This document shows, piece by piece, positions 32,628-43,918 of a stretch of 64,000 bases of DNA (its first letter is position 1; each line of letters starts with the position of its first letter). The DNA is taken from the NCBI RefSeq assembly GCF_003473485.1, contig NC_053042.1:52663762-52727761 (forward strand), given 5' to 3'. Position numbers and translations under genes: made by a program. The notes under the pieces were generated by a model that saw nothing but the letters and a program-made list of their open reading frames with translations, was not told the origin of the DNA and searched no databases. Source of the stretch: Medicago truncatula (lineage: Eukaryota; Streptophyta; Magnoliopsida; Fabales; Fabaceae).

Positions 32628-32756
32628 ATGATTTTTTTTTGGTCAGGTAGCCTAGTGACTAGAACTCAAGGTAAATAAGTGAGATGTTCGAAATTCGAAC
32701 CCCAACTCATGCATATAATAATACATTGTCCTACCAACTGAGCTATGCTCACGGGA
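32628..32756 (-). mobile_element. tRNA-derived SINE
   Basis: On the minus strand the head reads CGTGAGCATAGCTCAGTTGG, a clear box A, followed about 45 bases later by GGGTTCGAATTTCGAA, a box B. The tail ends TAGGCTACCTGACC and a short A-run. This is the structure of plant tRNA-derived SINEs transcribed by RNA polymerase III. It is not a tRNA gene, because the cloverleaf arms are missing. It sits about 240 bp upstream of the RPI TATA box. Confidence 0.75.
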
Positions 32757-32996
32757 CGATGAATTTATTATAATCTCTTAAACTTTATAGTATTATTTTT
32801 ATAAAATAGAATAATAAAAAAGATATTCTTTTGTTTTGCGTGAGGTAGGAGATATGAACTAGGATTTGGATTGGAGAGTAGAGATCCGATACCCCGCGAA
32901 ACGCGTTAATTTAGCTTGAAACCAAAACGCAGTGTTTGAATTAATTGAAATTGCTATGCTTATTCCTTCATTCATTCCATCACCCTTCCCTCTTTC

Positions 32997-33006
32997 CCTA
33001 TATAAA
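32997..33006 (+). promoter_or_regulatory. Candidate TATA box of the RPI gene
   Basis: CCCTATATAAAC lies about 280 bp before the start codon, and the DNA between is CT-rich, as is typical of a plant 5' leader. The position agrees with a 5' UTR of about 250 nt. Confidence 0.6.
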
Positions 33007-33281
33007 CAATCTCTTCTCCCTCCGCAGCCAAACATTCCCTATCCCTTCTTCCCTTCTAATCTCAAAACCCTACCCTTTTAATTCTCACCCATTCCTTCAC
33101 CTCAACACCTTCAAAACCTTACCCTAACATTTCTAACTTATTTTTATAATCACTTATCTCTTCTATTTTTTAGCAACCCAATTCAATTCAATTTATCTCA
33201 TTCCCCTAAAACACTATCCCCCACCGCGACCACCTTCTCTGAGAAAAAGCTTCCACCTCTATCCTTTTTCCGACGACCCAG

Positions 33282-34088
33282 ATGGCTATTCCTTGCCCCC
33301 ATTTCATCTCCTCCGCAAAAGCCGCCATGGAAGCCGGTCTCCTCATCCCTTCCTCCCCATCTTCCTCCGTCTCCGTCATCCTATCCCAAGACGATTTGAA
33401 GAAAATCGCCGCCTACAAAGCCGTCGAATACGTCGAATCCGGTATGGTTCTAGGCCTCGGAACCGGTTCAACCGCCAAACACGCCGTCGCCCGAATCGGG
33501 GAGCTTATCCGTCAGGGAAAACTCAAGAACATAATCGGTATACCCACTTCAACCATAACCCATGAACAAGCTGTGTCGCTTGGGATTCCTCTCTCCGATC
33601 TAGATTCTCACCCTGTTATTGATCTCGCTATTGATGGTGCTGATGAAGTTGATCCTTATCTGAATTTGGTCAAAGGACGTGGTGGGTCACTTTTGAGAGA
33701 GAAAATGGTGGAAGGTGCTTGCAAGAAATTTGTTTGTATTGTTGATGAATCAAAACTCGTTAACTATTTGGGTGGTAGTGGTTTAGCTATGCCTGTTGAA
33801 GTTATTCGCTTTTGTTGGAAATTCACTGCTGGTAGGCTTCAGAATCTGTTTGAGGAATCTGGTTGTGTTGCAAAGCTTAGAACTTCCGGTGAAAAAGGAG
33901 AACCTTATGTTACTGATAATGGTAATTATATCGTGGATTTGTATTTTAAGAAGAGTATTGGTGATTTGAGGGTTGCAAGTGATGCTATTTTGAATATTGC
34001 TGGAGTTGTGGAGCATGGAATGTTTTTGGATATGGCTACTACTGTTATTGTTGCAGGTGAACTTGGATTAACGGTTAAGAGTAAGTAG
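33282..34088 (+). CDS. RPI2: Ribose-5-phosphate isomerase A, cytosolic type, 268 aa
   Basis: The enzyme interconverts ribose-5-phosphate and ribulose-5-phosphate in the pentose phosphate pathway. The RpiA family motifs are present: LGTGSTA at residues 59-65 (phosphate binding), DGADE at 118-122 and KGRGGSLLREK from 131 (active-site acid and lysine residues), then TDNGN at 211-215 and GVVEHGMF from 241. There is no clear chloroplast transit peptide and the short N-terminus fits Arabidopsis RPI2-like proteins, so the cytosol is inferred. It is one exon, as in many plant RPI2 genes. Residue 176 is arginine in PVEVIRF, where the family normally has proline; the effect is unknown. The first ~280 bases are much more GC-rich than the rest. 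The 3' end plus downstream DNA is duplicated at 35492-37030. Confidence 0.94.
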   Translation: MAIPCPHFISSAKAAMEAGLLIPSSPSSSVSVILSQDDLKKIAAYKAVEYVESGMVLGLGTGSTAKHAVARIGELIRQGKLKNIIGIPTSTITHEQAVSLGIPLSDLDSHPVIDLAIDGADEVDPYLNLVKGRGGSLLREKMVEGACKKFVCIVDESKLVNYLGGSGLAMPVEVIRFCWKFTAGRLQNLFEESGCVAKLRTSGEKGEPYVTDNGNYIVDLYFKKSIGDLRVASDAILNIAGVVEHGMFLDMATTVIVAGELGLTVKSK

Positions 34089-35488
34089 TCGAGAATGAAA
34101 AATTTAAGTTTAGTAGATCAATAATTTAGGTTTAATTATTGGTCAAGGTTTTGATAATTTGAAATGGGGTTCTAACTTTTTATATGGGGTAGTACTGAAG
34201 ATATTTAATTAGTGAATCGATTAGAAGAGTTGGTTCATGTTTTTGTTTTGTTGGGGATACTTTCATATTATCCTTATTGGATTGAATTGTTGGAGAAAGT
34301 ATCTTTATTATCTGCTAGTTTAGTTTAGTTTAGTTTTATATTTTGACTTTGATTTGAGCAAGAAGAAAGAAAATTGAGACTTGTTGCTAAGCTGAATTAT
34401 TAAGCTTAAATAAGTTTTGTTGTGTGGTAATGAGATAGTTATCCACGTAATTTATTGTTGAAATCATGGTGTTTATCATATTGAACTTATCTAATTCAAG
34501 TTTTGTTCATTTTTCCTGTGGTTTGCTACTATTGAGTTGTGTATTCGGTACTTGGTCATTGTCTATCCTCAAAGATGATTTCTCTTGTATCATCAAAAGT
34601 TTTGTCAATTCAGAAAGCATTTGTTGATTACATAAGCTTAAATGCTGTTTGGATGTATGATAACACGGTTAATCTTTGACGTGGAGATACTCCTGTCAAC
34701 ATATTTTGCAAATATTGGAAGTTCTTTCTGTTTTTCATATTTTATATTTGATTTGTCTTTTTTTAGTTTGTTACTTACGTTTGCAATTAGTTAGTTGTAG
34801 GGGTCACTCTATTGAAGAAGCTGACAATTATCCATTCATTGACTTTTACAAGATTCATTGACTTTTATATTTGATTTGTCTTTATTCAAGTAATGTTCTC
34901 TAATTACATTTATATTTTAATCTCCATCAAAATGATATCTCAACTGTATAAATAAGTAATAACTATGCCCATGTTTGGTTCTGCTTAAGCATGGGAAAAT
35001 ACTTCTAAATTTCTATTTTCTGTTTGACCTTCTGTTTGATCAAATGCACATTAGCCCAATTGTGTTGGCAACTAGCAGTACTTCTATTGACAAGACCAAA
35101 TTCTGCAAAAATTGCCTTCACTTATTACTTTATCTGAAAAACATCAATAGAGTGTAAGCTAGTTGGTATTTGGATGACAATTTCTCACCAGAAACAATGC
35201 ATGTTTTCCTACAATTTGCAACAGATAGCTGAAATATAACTGTCCATCATGAAAGTTTGGAAGCTGAAATAGTTATTAGTATTTGAAAAGGCTTATAGAG
35301 CCAACCATAAAGTATTGGATTCTTCCCTGCCAAAATAAAAAAGTATTGGATTGTTCCCATAATGAGACGAATCAAATCACACATTAAGCGATATAATAAG
35401 TTTCGAAGCTGGTCTTTTTTTTCTGTCCGTAATGTGTAGCAGGTAGATCTTATCTAACCAGGGCTGTTTGTCTAAAATTTATAATTAG
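33953..35488. repeat. Tandem duplication, unit 1 (RPI 3' end and flank)
   Basis: This 1.5 kb stretch, from the last ~135 bp of the RPI coding region through its downstream DNA, aligns in order with 35492-37030. Matching landmarks include GATTGAATTGTTGGAGAAAG, GTGGAGATACTCCTGTCAAC, GTAGGGGTCACTCTATTGAA and TAATAACTATGCCCATGTTT. Small indels are scattered throughout, so the event is not recent. Confidence 0.88.
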
Positions 35489-35491
35489 TTT

Positions 35492-35590
35492 GGAATATTG
35501 GTGATTTGAACATTGCAAGTGATGTAATTTTGGATAAGGTTACTAGTGTTATTATTGCAGGTGAACTTGGGTTAACGTTGAAGATTAAGT
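35492..35590 (+). pseudogene. Truncated RPI 3' fragment
   Basis: TATTGGTGATTTGA, GCAAGTGATG and GCAGGTGAACTTGG match the last codons of the RPI gene at 33953-34086. About 35 bp covering the GVVEHGMF codons is deleted, and the stop region is changed to AAGATTAAGTCG. Only the end of the gene was included in the duplication, so this cannot encode an enzyme. Confidence 0.85.
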
Positions 35591-37030
35591 CGTTGAGAAT
35601 TCAGAATTTAAGTTTAGTAGAAGAATAATCGATTCTCCTTAAATATTTAATTATATGGTGTAGTACTAGATATTTATTTAGTGAATCAATTAGAAGAGAC
35701 TTGGTTCTTGTTTTTGTTTTGTTTTGTTGGGGGTACTTTCATATTCTCCTTATTGGATTGAATTGAATTGTTGGAGAAAGTATCTTCATTATCTGCTAAT
35801 TTAATTTTTGTATTTTGACTTAATTTGCGCTAGAAGAAAGAAAATTGAGACTTGTTGCTAAGCTGAATATTAAGCTTAAATTATAAATTAAATGAGGGCT
35901 CTTGTGTGGTGTACTGAACTAGTTGCCCACACAATTTATTGTTGAATTGAATTCATATGGTGTTTATCATATTGAACTTATTTAATTCAAATTCTTCTTG
36001 TTTTTTCATTTGGTTTGCTATTACTGAATTATGTATTTGGTTCTTGGTCATTGTTTGGCTGCAAAGCTGCTTTCTCTGGTGTCATCGAATGCGTATCAAT
36101 TTAGAAATCATTTTTGTCGATTGCATAAGCTTAAATACTGTTTGGACATATAATAACCCGGTTAATCTTTGAATTCTATATCTGAAACCTGAGTGGAGAT
36201 ACTCCTGTCAACATAGTTTGCAAATATTGGAAGTTCTTTTGTTTTTCATATTTTATATTTTCTTTGTTTTTTATGTAGTTTGCTTCTTACGTTTGCAATC
36301 AGTTAGTTGTAGGGGTCACTCTATTGAAGAAGATGACAATTATCCATTCATTGGCTTTTAAACAGATTCGTTGATTGCCGTGTCTTATATTTAATGTTCT
36401 CTGCTTAAATTTATATTTTAACCTCTATCAAAAGGAGATCTCAACTGTATACACAAGTAATAACTATGCCCATGTTTGGTTCTGCTTAAATATGGGAAAA
36501 TACTTCAACATTTCTATTTTCTATGTTTGACCACATGCACATTTGTCATAACTCATGTCAATTGTGTTAGTAAATGTAGTAGTACTTCTATTCACATGAC
36601 CAAATTCTGCAATAATTTATTTCACTTACTAGTTTATCAGAAGAACATCAATAGAATGTAAGCTAGTTGGTATTTGGATGACATTTTCCTCACCAGAAAC
36701 AAAGCATGTTTTCCTGCAATTTGAAACAGATAGATGAATGAAGTATAACTATACATCATGAAAATCTGGAATCTGAATTACTTATTATTTAAAAGGCTAT
36801 AGTGCCAACTGTAAAGTAATCCAGGGGTGCAGTATAAGGTATTGGATTATTTCCTGTAAAAAAAGTATCGGATTGTTCCCATACCGAGATGTTAAAATTG
36901 AGCATTCTTTCAAAGGATTGAAAGTATTCGGGCCAAACTATAATTAGTTTGAGAGCTGTTCTTGTTTTAATTGTAGTACTTTTAGCAGGGAGATTTTATC
37001 TAGTCAGGGCTATTTGTCTGTGATTTCTTG
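35492..37030. repeat. Tandem duplication, unit 2
   Basis: The second copy of the RPI 3' end and flank. It parallels unit 1 over its whole length with an offset rising from about 1504 to 1546 bp because of small insertions. No gene is intact in it. Confidence 0.88.
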
Positions 37031-39208
37031 AATTTATATGCACCCTATAACATAAGATACCTTCTGTGTATGTATGAAGTGCAAATACATGATGGAAATT
37101 TGTTATTTTGTAATCGATAATGAATGACCGAACAATACTCCATTAATGTAACATTGGGAAAAATTTCGTTTCATGTCCAATATTTTATACACTTTCTAAT
37201 TCTTGTTACTGACACTTACACAAATTGTTCCTTCTTTTGATGAATTCCTTCTAAATATTCAGTGTTGTGAAATAGCGGGTATATACCACTATAACATAGT
37301 GGAATTTAGACAAACCTCAATTGTTCTGATACAATCTTTGTACAAAATATTGTCAAATAGCATTTATAGTGGCAACATGGCCCTATTGCATAGCAGAATT
37401 TTAACATTCTGCTATCCGCGATTAACAACAAGGCTAATATTGGATTGGTGACAATTCTAAACTGTAATGTTTTATTGTTTTTGTTTGCTATCAATGTTTA
37501 CTATGGGTTAGGTGGCAGGGGTGTTCAGTTCTGATTGTTTAGAGATGCTCATTTGCCTGTGACCCACTTCACTGATGCATTGATAACTAAGCTGCAAAAC
37601 TTGCTTACTGTTAATTATTGTATACTTCAAAAATTAAAATCATGTTAATATCATAGTTAATGAACTTGTGTCTCTTTGTGAGGGAACCTTGCTAGTGTGT
37701 GGAATTATTTTATTTGAGTTCAAGATTGTTTTCAATTCCTTCGGGTGTTCCTTGCCCCTGAGGATCAATGTATTTTTACTCGAAGCTAATGCCAAATTGA
37801 ACACTAGATTGATTTCATACTGTTGTGGGTTCTATGGAAAATTGAATGTAATAGCTTACATATTCCCCATGTGAATATACACTTCATGTAAAACTTGTTA
37901 ATTCAATGATATGGACTGTCCTTTTCCGAATTAGCAGTCTCCAACTGGAAGTTGAGGTTTTTTGGAAGTGTTGTTGAATCTTTATCAGTGTGTTGACCAT
38001 AGGAAAACTGGTATAGTCATCAGTCATGTTTAAACAATTGTTGGGAATTTTCCTGGAATCGGTGCAAGTTAAGGCTAAGGTATGTTGATTTTATTTTTTC
38101 TGAAGCTTTATTTTTGGCAGAATAAGCTAGGAGGCATCAAGAGTGACTTCATAGTTCATCCAATTCTGCAAAGATTAGCCCATAAGGTCCTTGTATTCTA
38201 GAGTTGAACTAATAAATTAAATGAAGAGTGCTACAAACATACTCTCTAACACACTCTCCTTTTGCTTAAAATTAATCTAGATTCCACTAAATGATTTGGG
38301 TTCTACATAGAGTTTGTAGTACCCACATACCATAGCAATACTGCAGAAAAATTTAAGTTAAACTGCGTTGACTTGACTCTGTCACGTTGTTTGGAATTAT
38401 ATACTGTCCCGTCATGATTGTTGTATCAATCTATTACTAAAATATGGCCCAGTAGACACATGTCATTTTTCTGTGTCCAAAACGTTTGTTTAATGTTTTT
38501 ATCATGTTTCACAGTTACTATTTTTCACTTTAACATGTTTTAAAGGTTTCTTTTTATGTGTATTAAATTTGTGAGGTACATGTAAATAGATAGCTTAACA
38601 GTGAGGGTATTTTTGGGCCATTGTTCGTTTCATCCGGTGACTTGGTTTCATCCAGTGACTTGGTAGGCGGTAGCAACTAGTGCATGACTTTACTATATTC
38701 TGTCTTGCAGTAAAAAGCATTTTATGCAAGTTGACACTGTTCTGGAGAAAAAGAGTAAAGGATAGCGAGCGAAAAAAAAATTCAACAGCAAAAATTGCTA
38801 GAAAGATAAAAATGCTTGAGTTGGAGGTGACGTGTTCAACAAACAATCTCTAAGAGTGAAACACATATTTTCTTTCCTGTTGGTATCTCTATTCTTCTGT
38901 TAACATTATTTCCCTCATAACGATTGTGGCCCCCATTAACGTGTCCACCACAGAACTTGCTTTGTTTTTCTATTTTTTATGCTTTTTCTTTTGTGTTTGT
39001 CTACTTTCTTTGAAGCCTAGTGCATGTACTGAGATTCTCTCTTTTCTCCTAACGGCTTTATTTTCTTGCTGGTTCAGACTTCAAATTCTTACAAGCTCCC
39101 TTTGATAAAATTTCAGTACGTTACAAAATTAACCCTTTATATGAGCTGGTGCAGATGTAATTAGATACTCCAACCCCGATTCTAAAACTAGCTGGATCAG
39201 CCGCCAGA
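37031..39208. other. Intergenic DNA, no gene seen
   Basis: Sequence of ordinary composition between the RPI duplication and the EXO5 homologue. Short frames such as 37203-37451 carry no recognised domain. The last ~150 bp may be the EXO5 5' leader. Confidence 0.5.
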
Positions 39209-40482
39209 ATGGCAGGAACATCCTCCAAAATTCCAGTTGAGATCATAAGTGATGATGAGATGGCTTCCATTGATGCTGCTTTAGCTTTTGCAGCCCGTTC
39301 TCTTGTCACTCCTGCTGCTTCTGTTCCTGCCATACATTCACCAATATCAGCCTCTTGGAGTCGCAGAATCGGCACATCCTTTCAGTCAGTTCCAGTGCGA
39401 GCCAAGAGAAGGTTATTCCCGTGTTCTGAACCCGACATAGAAGATATTGGCAGTTTTGTAGTACTAAGAAGAAGAAGAAGTCCAGAGCAGATAACACGTT
39501 ATTGCACCGATTTAGGAGCAAGAGGGGCTTGTTTGTCACCGATATCACCAAAACAGAATGGTGCGACAAGCAAATGGAATTTTCGCTCCTTTTTGAAGAA
39601 TGGAAGAACCATGAAGCCAAACCGGATTTGGCCTTTGTTTATGGAGGAGGAGGAAGTTGGAAGAGTAAAGCAATGAAAGCTGGTATAGATCGGCATTTTC
39701 AGCTTGAACAAGAGGTTCTGGAACCAATGGAAGTGAATGTGAAGTCATCTGAAGACTATATGGCACTGAAACTTGTTGATTTCATCAATGGTGTGAATCA
39801 ACTGTTGTTCGAAGGACTAACTCGCGAGCTTCCTATAATAAGCTTTGATTTTGCACAAGGTATATGGATGGTGGGAAAGATTGATGAAATTCGGATGCCT
39901 AAGGCAAAAAAAGATCATAATCCGATGTTAGTCGAAACAAAGACTCGTTACTGAGATACAGTTCCTGCAGAATCACAAAAAAGAAATGGGAGGATTCAAC
40001 TAATGTGTTACAAGTATTTGTGGGACAATTTAGTTGTTCGTGACTTCCCTTCTAAAAGATTGTTTGAATATTTCGAGTTAAATCCTCGACGTAATTTATG
40101 TAAAGATCTACGAACAGCGTGTGTTGATTCTGGAATCTCAGCATTGACAATTGCTGATGTGGTGATTTGTTACCAAAATATGTGTAAGCTGCTGCCCCGT
40201 GCTAATGACAAACTAGTGTTGAGATATGAATCTCAGAGGGATCACTCACTGTTGGAAGAAGAAAAATTTGTGTATGAGGGTAGTTGGATAAAGAATGAAA
40301 TTAGGATTTGTCTTGAGTTTTGGCTTGGAAAGAGAGAAGCCAGTTCTGTTGATGAGGAAGATCAATGGAAATGTGGATTCTGTGATTTTACTTCCCAGTG
40401 CCCTGCTTACATTGGTGATTCTGGGAGCACAGAAACACTTTCAGAGTATGATTACTCAAGTGACTGTTGTAGTGTTCAGTAA
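39209..40482 (+). pseudogene. Exonuclease V (EXO5) homologue with frameshift and stop
   Basis: EXO5 proteins are single-strand DNA exonucleases with a PD-(D/E)XK core and a 4Fe-4S cluster; plant members are predicted to be chloroplast-targeted. The first part (39209 to about 39480) is in one frame and ends in a serine/arginine-rich stretch. At an (AGA)n run near 39466-39480 the homology moves to another frame, continuing with LLHRFRSKRGLFVTDITKTE. That frame holds the first cluster cysteine (TEWCDKQ), KIDEIRMP and the ETKTR catalytic motif, then meets TGA at 39952-39954 where relatives have arginine (CGA to TGA). It resumes in the same frame with NGRIQLMCYKYLWDN and ends with the last three cluster cysteines in KCGFCDFTSQC. 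All catalytic and cluster residues survive, so the breaks are recent or are sequence errors. No intron is visible. Confidence 0.82.
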
Positions 40483-41198
40483 GTTCTGTTATGGTTTCTA
40501 CTGGAATGGTTAGGATGTCAATGGATATCCATCGACACAGTTAGAGATAATACTCATTTGCTATCCGCGCCGTTGGAGGGGCTCTTTGACTGTATTTGTT
40601 TTAATGAATATAAAAATTTTATAATGCTTCAAGTGAGTTATTAAGCAGAGCAATTGTGTCAAGATTAGTCATGAAGTATGTTGATTTTATCCATAAGGTA
40701 GAAAGTATGTTGATTCTCTATCATTGCAATGCCCAGTATTAATCATAATTCAGTAATATTTTTGTTACTGGCCTTCTAACAATTTAAAATTAATTCTTAC
40801 ACACTCAACCACATGGAAAATTGGACTTGAATAAAACCAGAACATTCGGACTATATTAGACATTGAGAGGGTATTGGTAATGTAGCCGAATAACTGGGGT
40901 GTAGCCCTGTATTTTTCATTTGGAACAAAAATACCCCACTATATTTTCTTTCCCTTACGAAAATTTAAGTTTAATGTTTTTTTTTTTCTTTTTCTTTTTT
41001 TGAACGTGAGATAGGTGTAGTCTGATAAAAAGTCTGTCAAAAAAAGAAAAAAAAAAAAAAACATTAAACTTAAATTTTCACGGTCGAACTCTGAGCTTTT
41101 AGGATCCATTCTTCTAAAAAACGGAGTTTTAATTCAAAAAATAAAAATAAAAATTAAGAGCCGAGATCAATTCTCGTCCATGTCATACAATTCTGATT
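40483..41198. other. Intergenic DNA with one T/A-run foldback
   Basis: A foldback at about 40957-41084 pairs CGAAAATTTAAGTTTAATG and a T-run with an A-run and CATTAAACTTAAATTTTC; it looks like a small degenerate MITE. Nothing else is supported. Confidence 0.5.
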
Positions 41199-41358
41199 GG
41201 AGAATTGATATTTTTATAACCATTATTTTAGACATTGTTTTTCCTCTTCTTTTAAGACAAAAATAATATAGAAAGCTAGAGAAAGAGAGTAAGACACAAT
41301 CTTAATATAAGAAAGAGTTGTCCTAAAAATTATCCTAAAATAGTTCTATAGATATCAT
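41199..41358. mobile_element. Possible 160-bp MITE
   Basis: The ends GGAGAATTGATATTTTTATA and, reversed, ATGATATCTATAGAACTATT are partly alike and recall the 5517-5701 family. TTCTGATT occurs directly on both sides (41191-41198, 41359-41366). Confidence 0.5.
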
Positions 41359-41366
41359 TTCTGATT

Positions 41367-42251
41367 TAGTTCTTGACAAAAAAAAAAAAATACAAGTTTA
41401 GTCCTTGATTGAACAACAGTCTACTTTTTTTTTTTTAAGGCTAACGTGAACCTTTTAGTCCATGGTGTTACAATATTGGGTATGTGTTTCGTCATTTTAG
41501 TGCCTGTACCTGATTTAAATATTTATGTTGTGTCTTCTTTATGAAAGAACACACGATTCTTAATTGAATGAGATTATTAAGGGACTATTGTTGCCCCATT
41601 TGTGAAGACCTTACGTTGTAGACTTTTACATCTCTCTTGGACTGTGAGGTGAGTTGGAGTGAAATTGTTCAGACTTTCAAGTACTACTATTATTATTATT
41701 CATGGGAAAGGGAATACCTCTTTGAAAACCATTGAATAAAGTCATTTTTGTTTATTGCAAACAAATACACATTCTTTGGACGATCCCGTTTTAATGTACT
41801 ACTCCGATTTTATTATATATAAAAAATTAATTTTTTAGAGTGATTTAATAAATGATGTATTTAGTCAATATTAGAAAATAAATATATTATTTATTATATG
41901 AACCTAAATTGTTAAATTTCACTTACACTAAAAATCAGGGAATAATATTTATGCATTGGAGTACTTCATTTTTTCCATACATTGTTGTGTTGATGTCTCA
42001 ATCTGAATATAAGAGATCAAATTGTCTTTTGAAGTTTTTTATAAGGAATAATGTGAATTTTATATGTTTGGCAAGAATCAATCTGAATTTAGAGTTGTCT
42101 TACATTCTGTTTAGGGTCTTATGCAAGCATAGAATGACTAATTCATCCCAATTTTTTTTTAGTTGAGACTAATCAGTTGTATGTAGATGTTTTGAACAAG
42201 TGGTTGTAAGTACATATTATTTTATCTGAGAATTTTTTTTTTATTTTTTGG
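41367..42251. other. Intergenic DNA, no gene seen
   Basis: AT-rich with long T and A runs; no supported gene. Confidence 0.5.
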
Positions 42252-42431
42252 CAATTTTATTTGAACATCAATTTGGTTGACAACCAAATTGACAACCATA
42301 TTTTTACAAAGAAAAATATATATTGGCACAAAAACCAAAACAATAGAGAGAAAGAAAAAATATAATGTGAGTATGAGAGAAAAAATTGTCACAAAAGTTG
42401 TTAAAAAATGGTTGTACAAATATCATTTCTC
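42252..42431. mobile_element. Second copy of the 5517-5701 MITE family
   Basis: It shares with 5517-5701 the phrases GACAACCAAATT, TTTACAAAGAAA, GTGAGTATGAGAGA, TTGTCACAAAAGTTGT and ACAAATATCATTTCTC, in the same order and orientation. The left end is more diverged and no clean TSD is seen. Confidence 0.75.
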
Positions 42432-43640
42432 ATTTTTTTTTTTTTTGCAAAAGAAGGGTAACTCCTCAATTCATTAGATGATAATGACTATGCCCCAAAT
42501 TTGTATTGATAGACAATATAATGACTCTAAAATAAAAGTGGGAGCTCAATGGAATCTCATGGAAGATGATAAAGAAATGTATTGGACCAGCCCGACCTAT
42601 TCCTTCCCATTGGTCACGTGCCTAGCCAGTGGCCATACAATGACAAAGCCATAACATTTTATTTAGCAAAAACATTGCTTTAGAAAAGATATCTGAAGGC
42701 TCCACCACCACCTTTCACTTCACCTAATCCAACACCAAAGCTAACAGAATGATGGTATAGTGAACCTAATCCTACTATATCATGTTTTTTCTTGGGCGTC
42801 ATTCATTAATTATTCGGGGTTAGATATATCACGATGAAACCCAAAAAATCTAAATAAAATAAAAAACCCACTTGGAAAAATAAAATAAACAATAATAATT
42901 ATCAAAATATTAAATCAACGTACCGGTTCCTTCGCACTCTCCTTGGATAAGTTACGTACGTAATTACATTTTTTTTGTGTGTTTTTAAACAATAATCTCT
43001 TTTCCATTTTTTTCATTGTTTTTTTCCTAATTTTTTTTACAACAATCAATAACTAAAAATAATTATCGGATGGGTCCACAAGTCATAGTTCATCTGAAAA
43101 AATGCCGAAATTATTAGGCCAAATATCTTGATCGGTGTTGGATAGTTCAGAGCGAGTCGGGAGCAAAAATAGACGAAATGTCCATGACCGCATCAAGAGA
43201 CTTAAATACTACATCTTCAATCAAAATCTTAAGACATTAGATATATGCGTCATCTCTCTCTTATATATGTAATGTTTCCTTACTTTCTAGTCGATATGAG
43301 ACTTAACTACTCACATTTAAAATCCAACAACCGTGCTTCAAACCCCAACATATCCATGTATACGAGTTTACAATAACTATGTCATTTCGTCTATCTATTA
43401 AAATAAAAAATATTATTGAGTATATGGTCGGAAGAGGTAACGATGAAGTGATGATGGTGGTCTTGAATTCCTTAAAAAAAAGGGTGGTCTTGAATTCAAA
43501 TTTAACATGAAGTAATACCACTAACAAATTAACATAATAATGACTTTTTTTTTTAAAAAAAACTAAAATTATTATTGAAAAACTAATATTTTTGACAAAC
43601 TAATAATATGTTATTTCATTAATTATTTTTTGACAAAATA
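42432..43640. other. Intergenic DNA, no gene seen
   Basis: AT-rich sequence; the direct repeat of GGTGGTCTTGAATTC at 43457 and 43482 is the only local structure noted. Confidence 0.5.
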
Positions 43641-43918
43641 GTCCCTTAACTTAATTTCAGGTAACAGTTTGGTCATTTATCTTTTTTTCATTTCAATTTG
43701 GTCATTTTTGTCCATTTTCATATGAATTTTATGCTTAAAATTCATGATTTTAATTTCTTATGGTCTTTCAATCTTCAAATCTATGATCCTCGTCTATTTT
43801 TGCATTAGAATATTAGATTTGAAGCTTGAAAATGTATATAAAAATGGACAAAAAGGACCAAATTGAAATGAAAAAAAGATAAATGACCAAACTGTTACCT
43901 GAAATTAAGTTAAGGGAC
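43641..43918. mobile_element. 278-bp foldback MITE
   Basis: The left arm begins GTCCCTTAACTTAATTTCAG and runs through GGTAACAGTTTGGTCATTTA; the right arm is its near-perfect complement. The GGGAC ends and neighbouring AATTTTGCC resemble common plant foldback repeats whose true termini lie a little further out. No TSD was recognised. Confidence 0.75.

Noticed and set aside
32628..32756. A tRNA gene on the minus strand
   Set aside because: Boxes A and B are present, but no anticodon or acceptor stems can be formed, and it ends in an A-run, as expected of a SINE.
35492..37030. A second RPI gene
   Set aside because: Only the last ~100 bp of coding sequence is present, with an internal deletion, so it is a duplicated 3' fragment.
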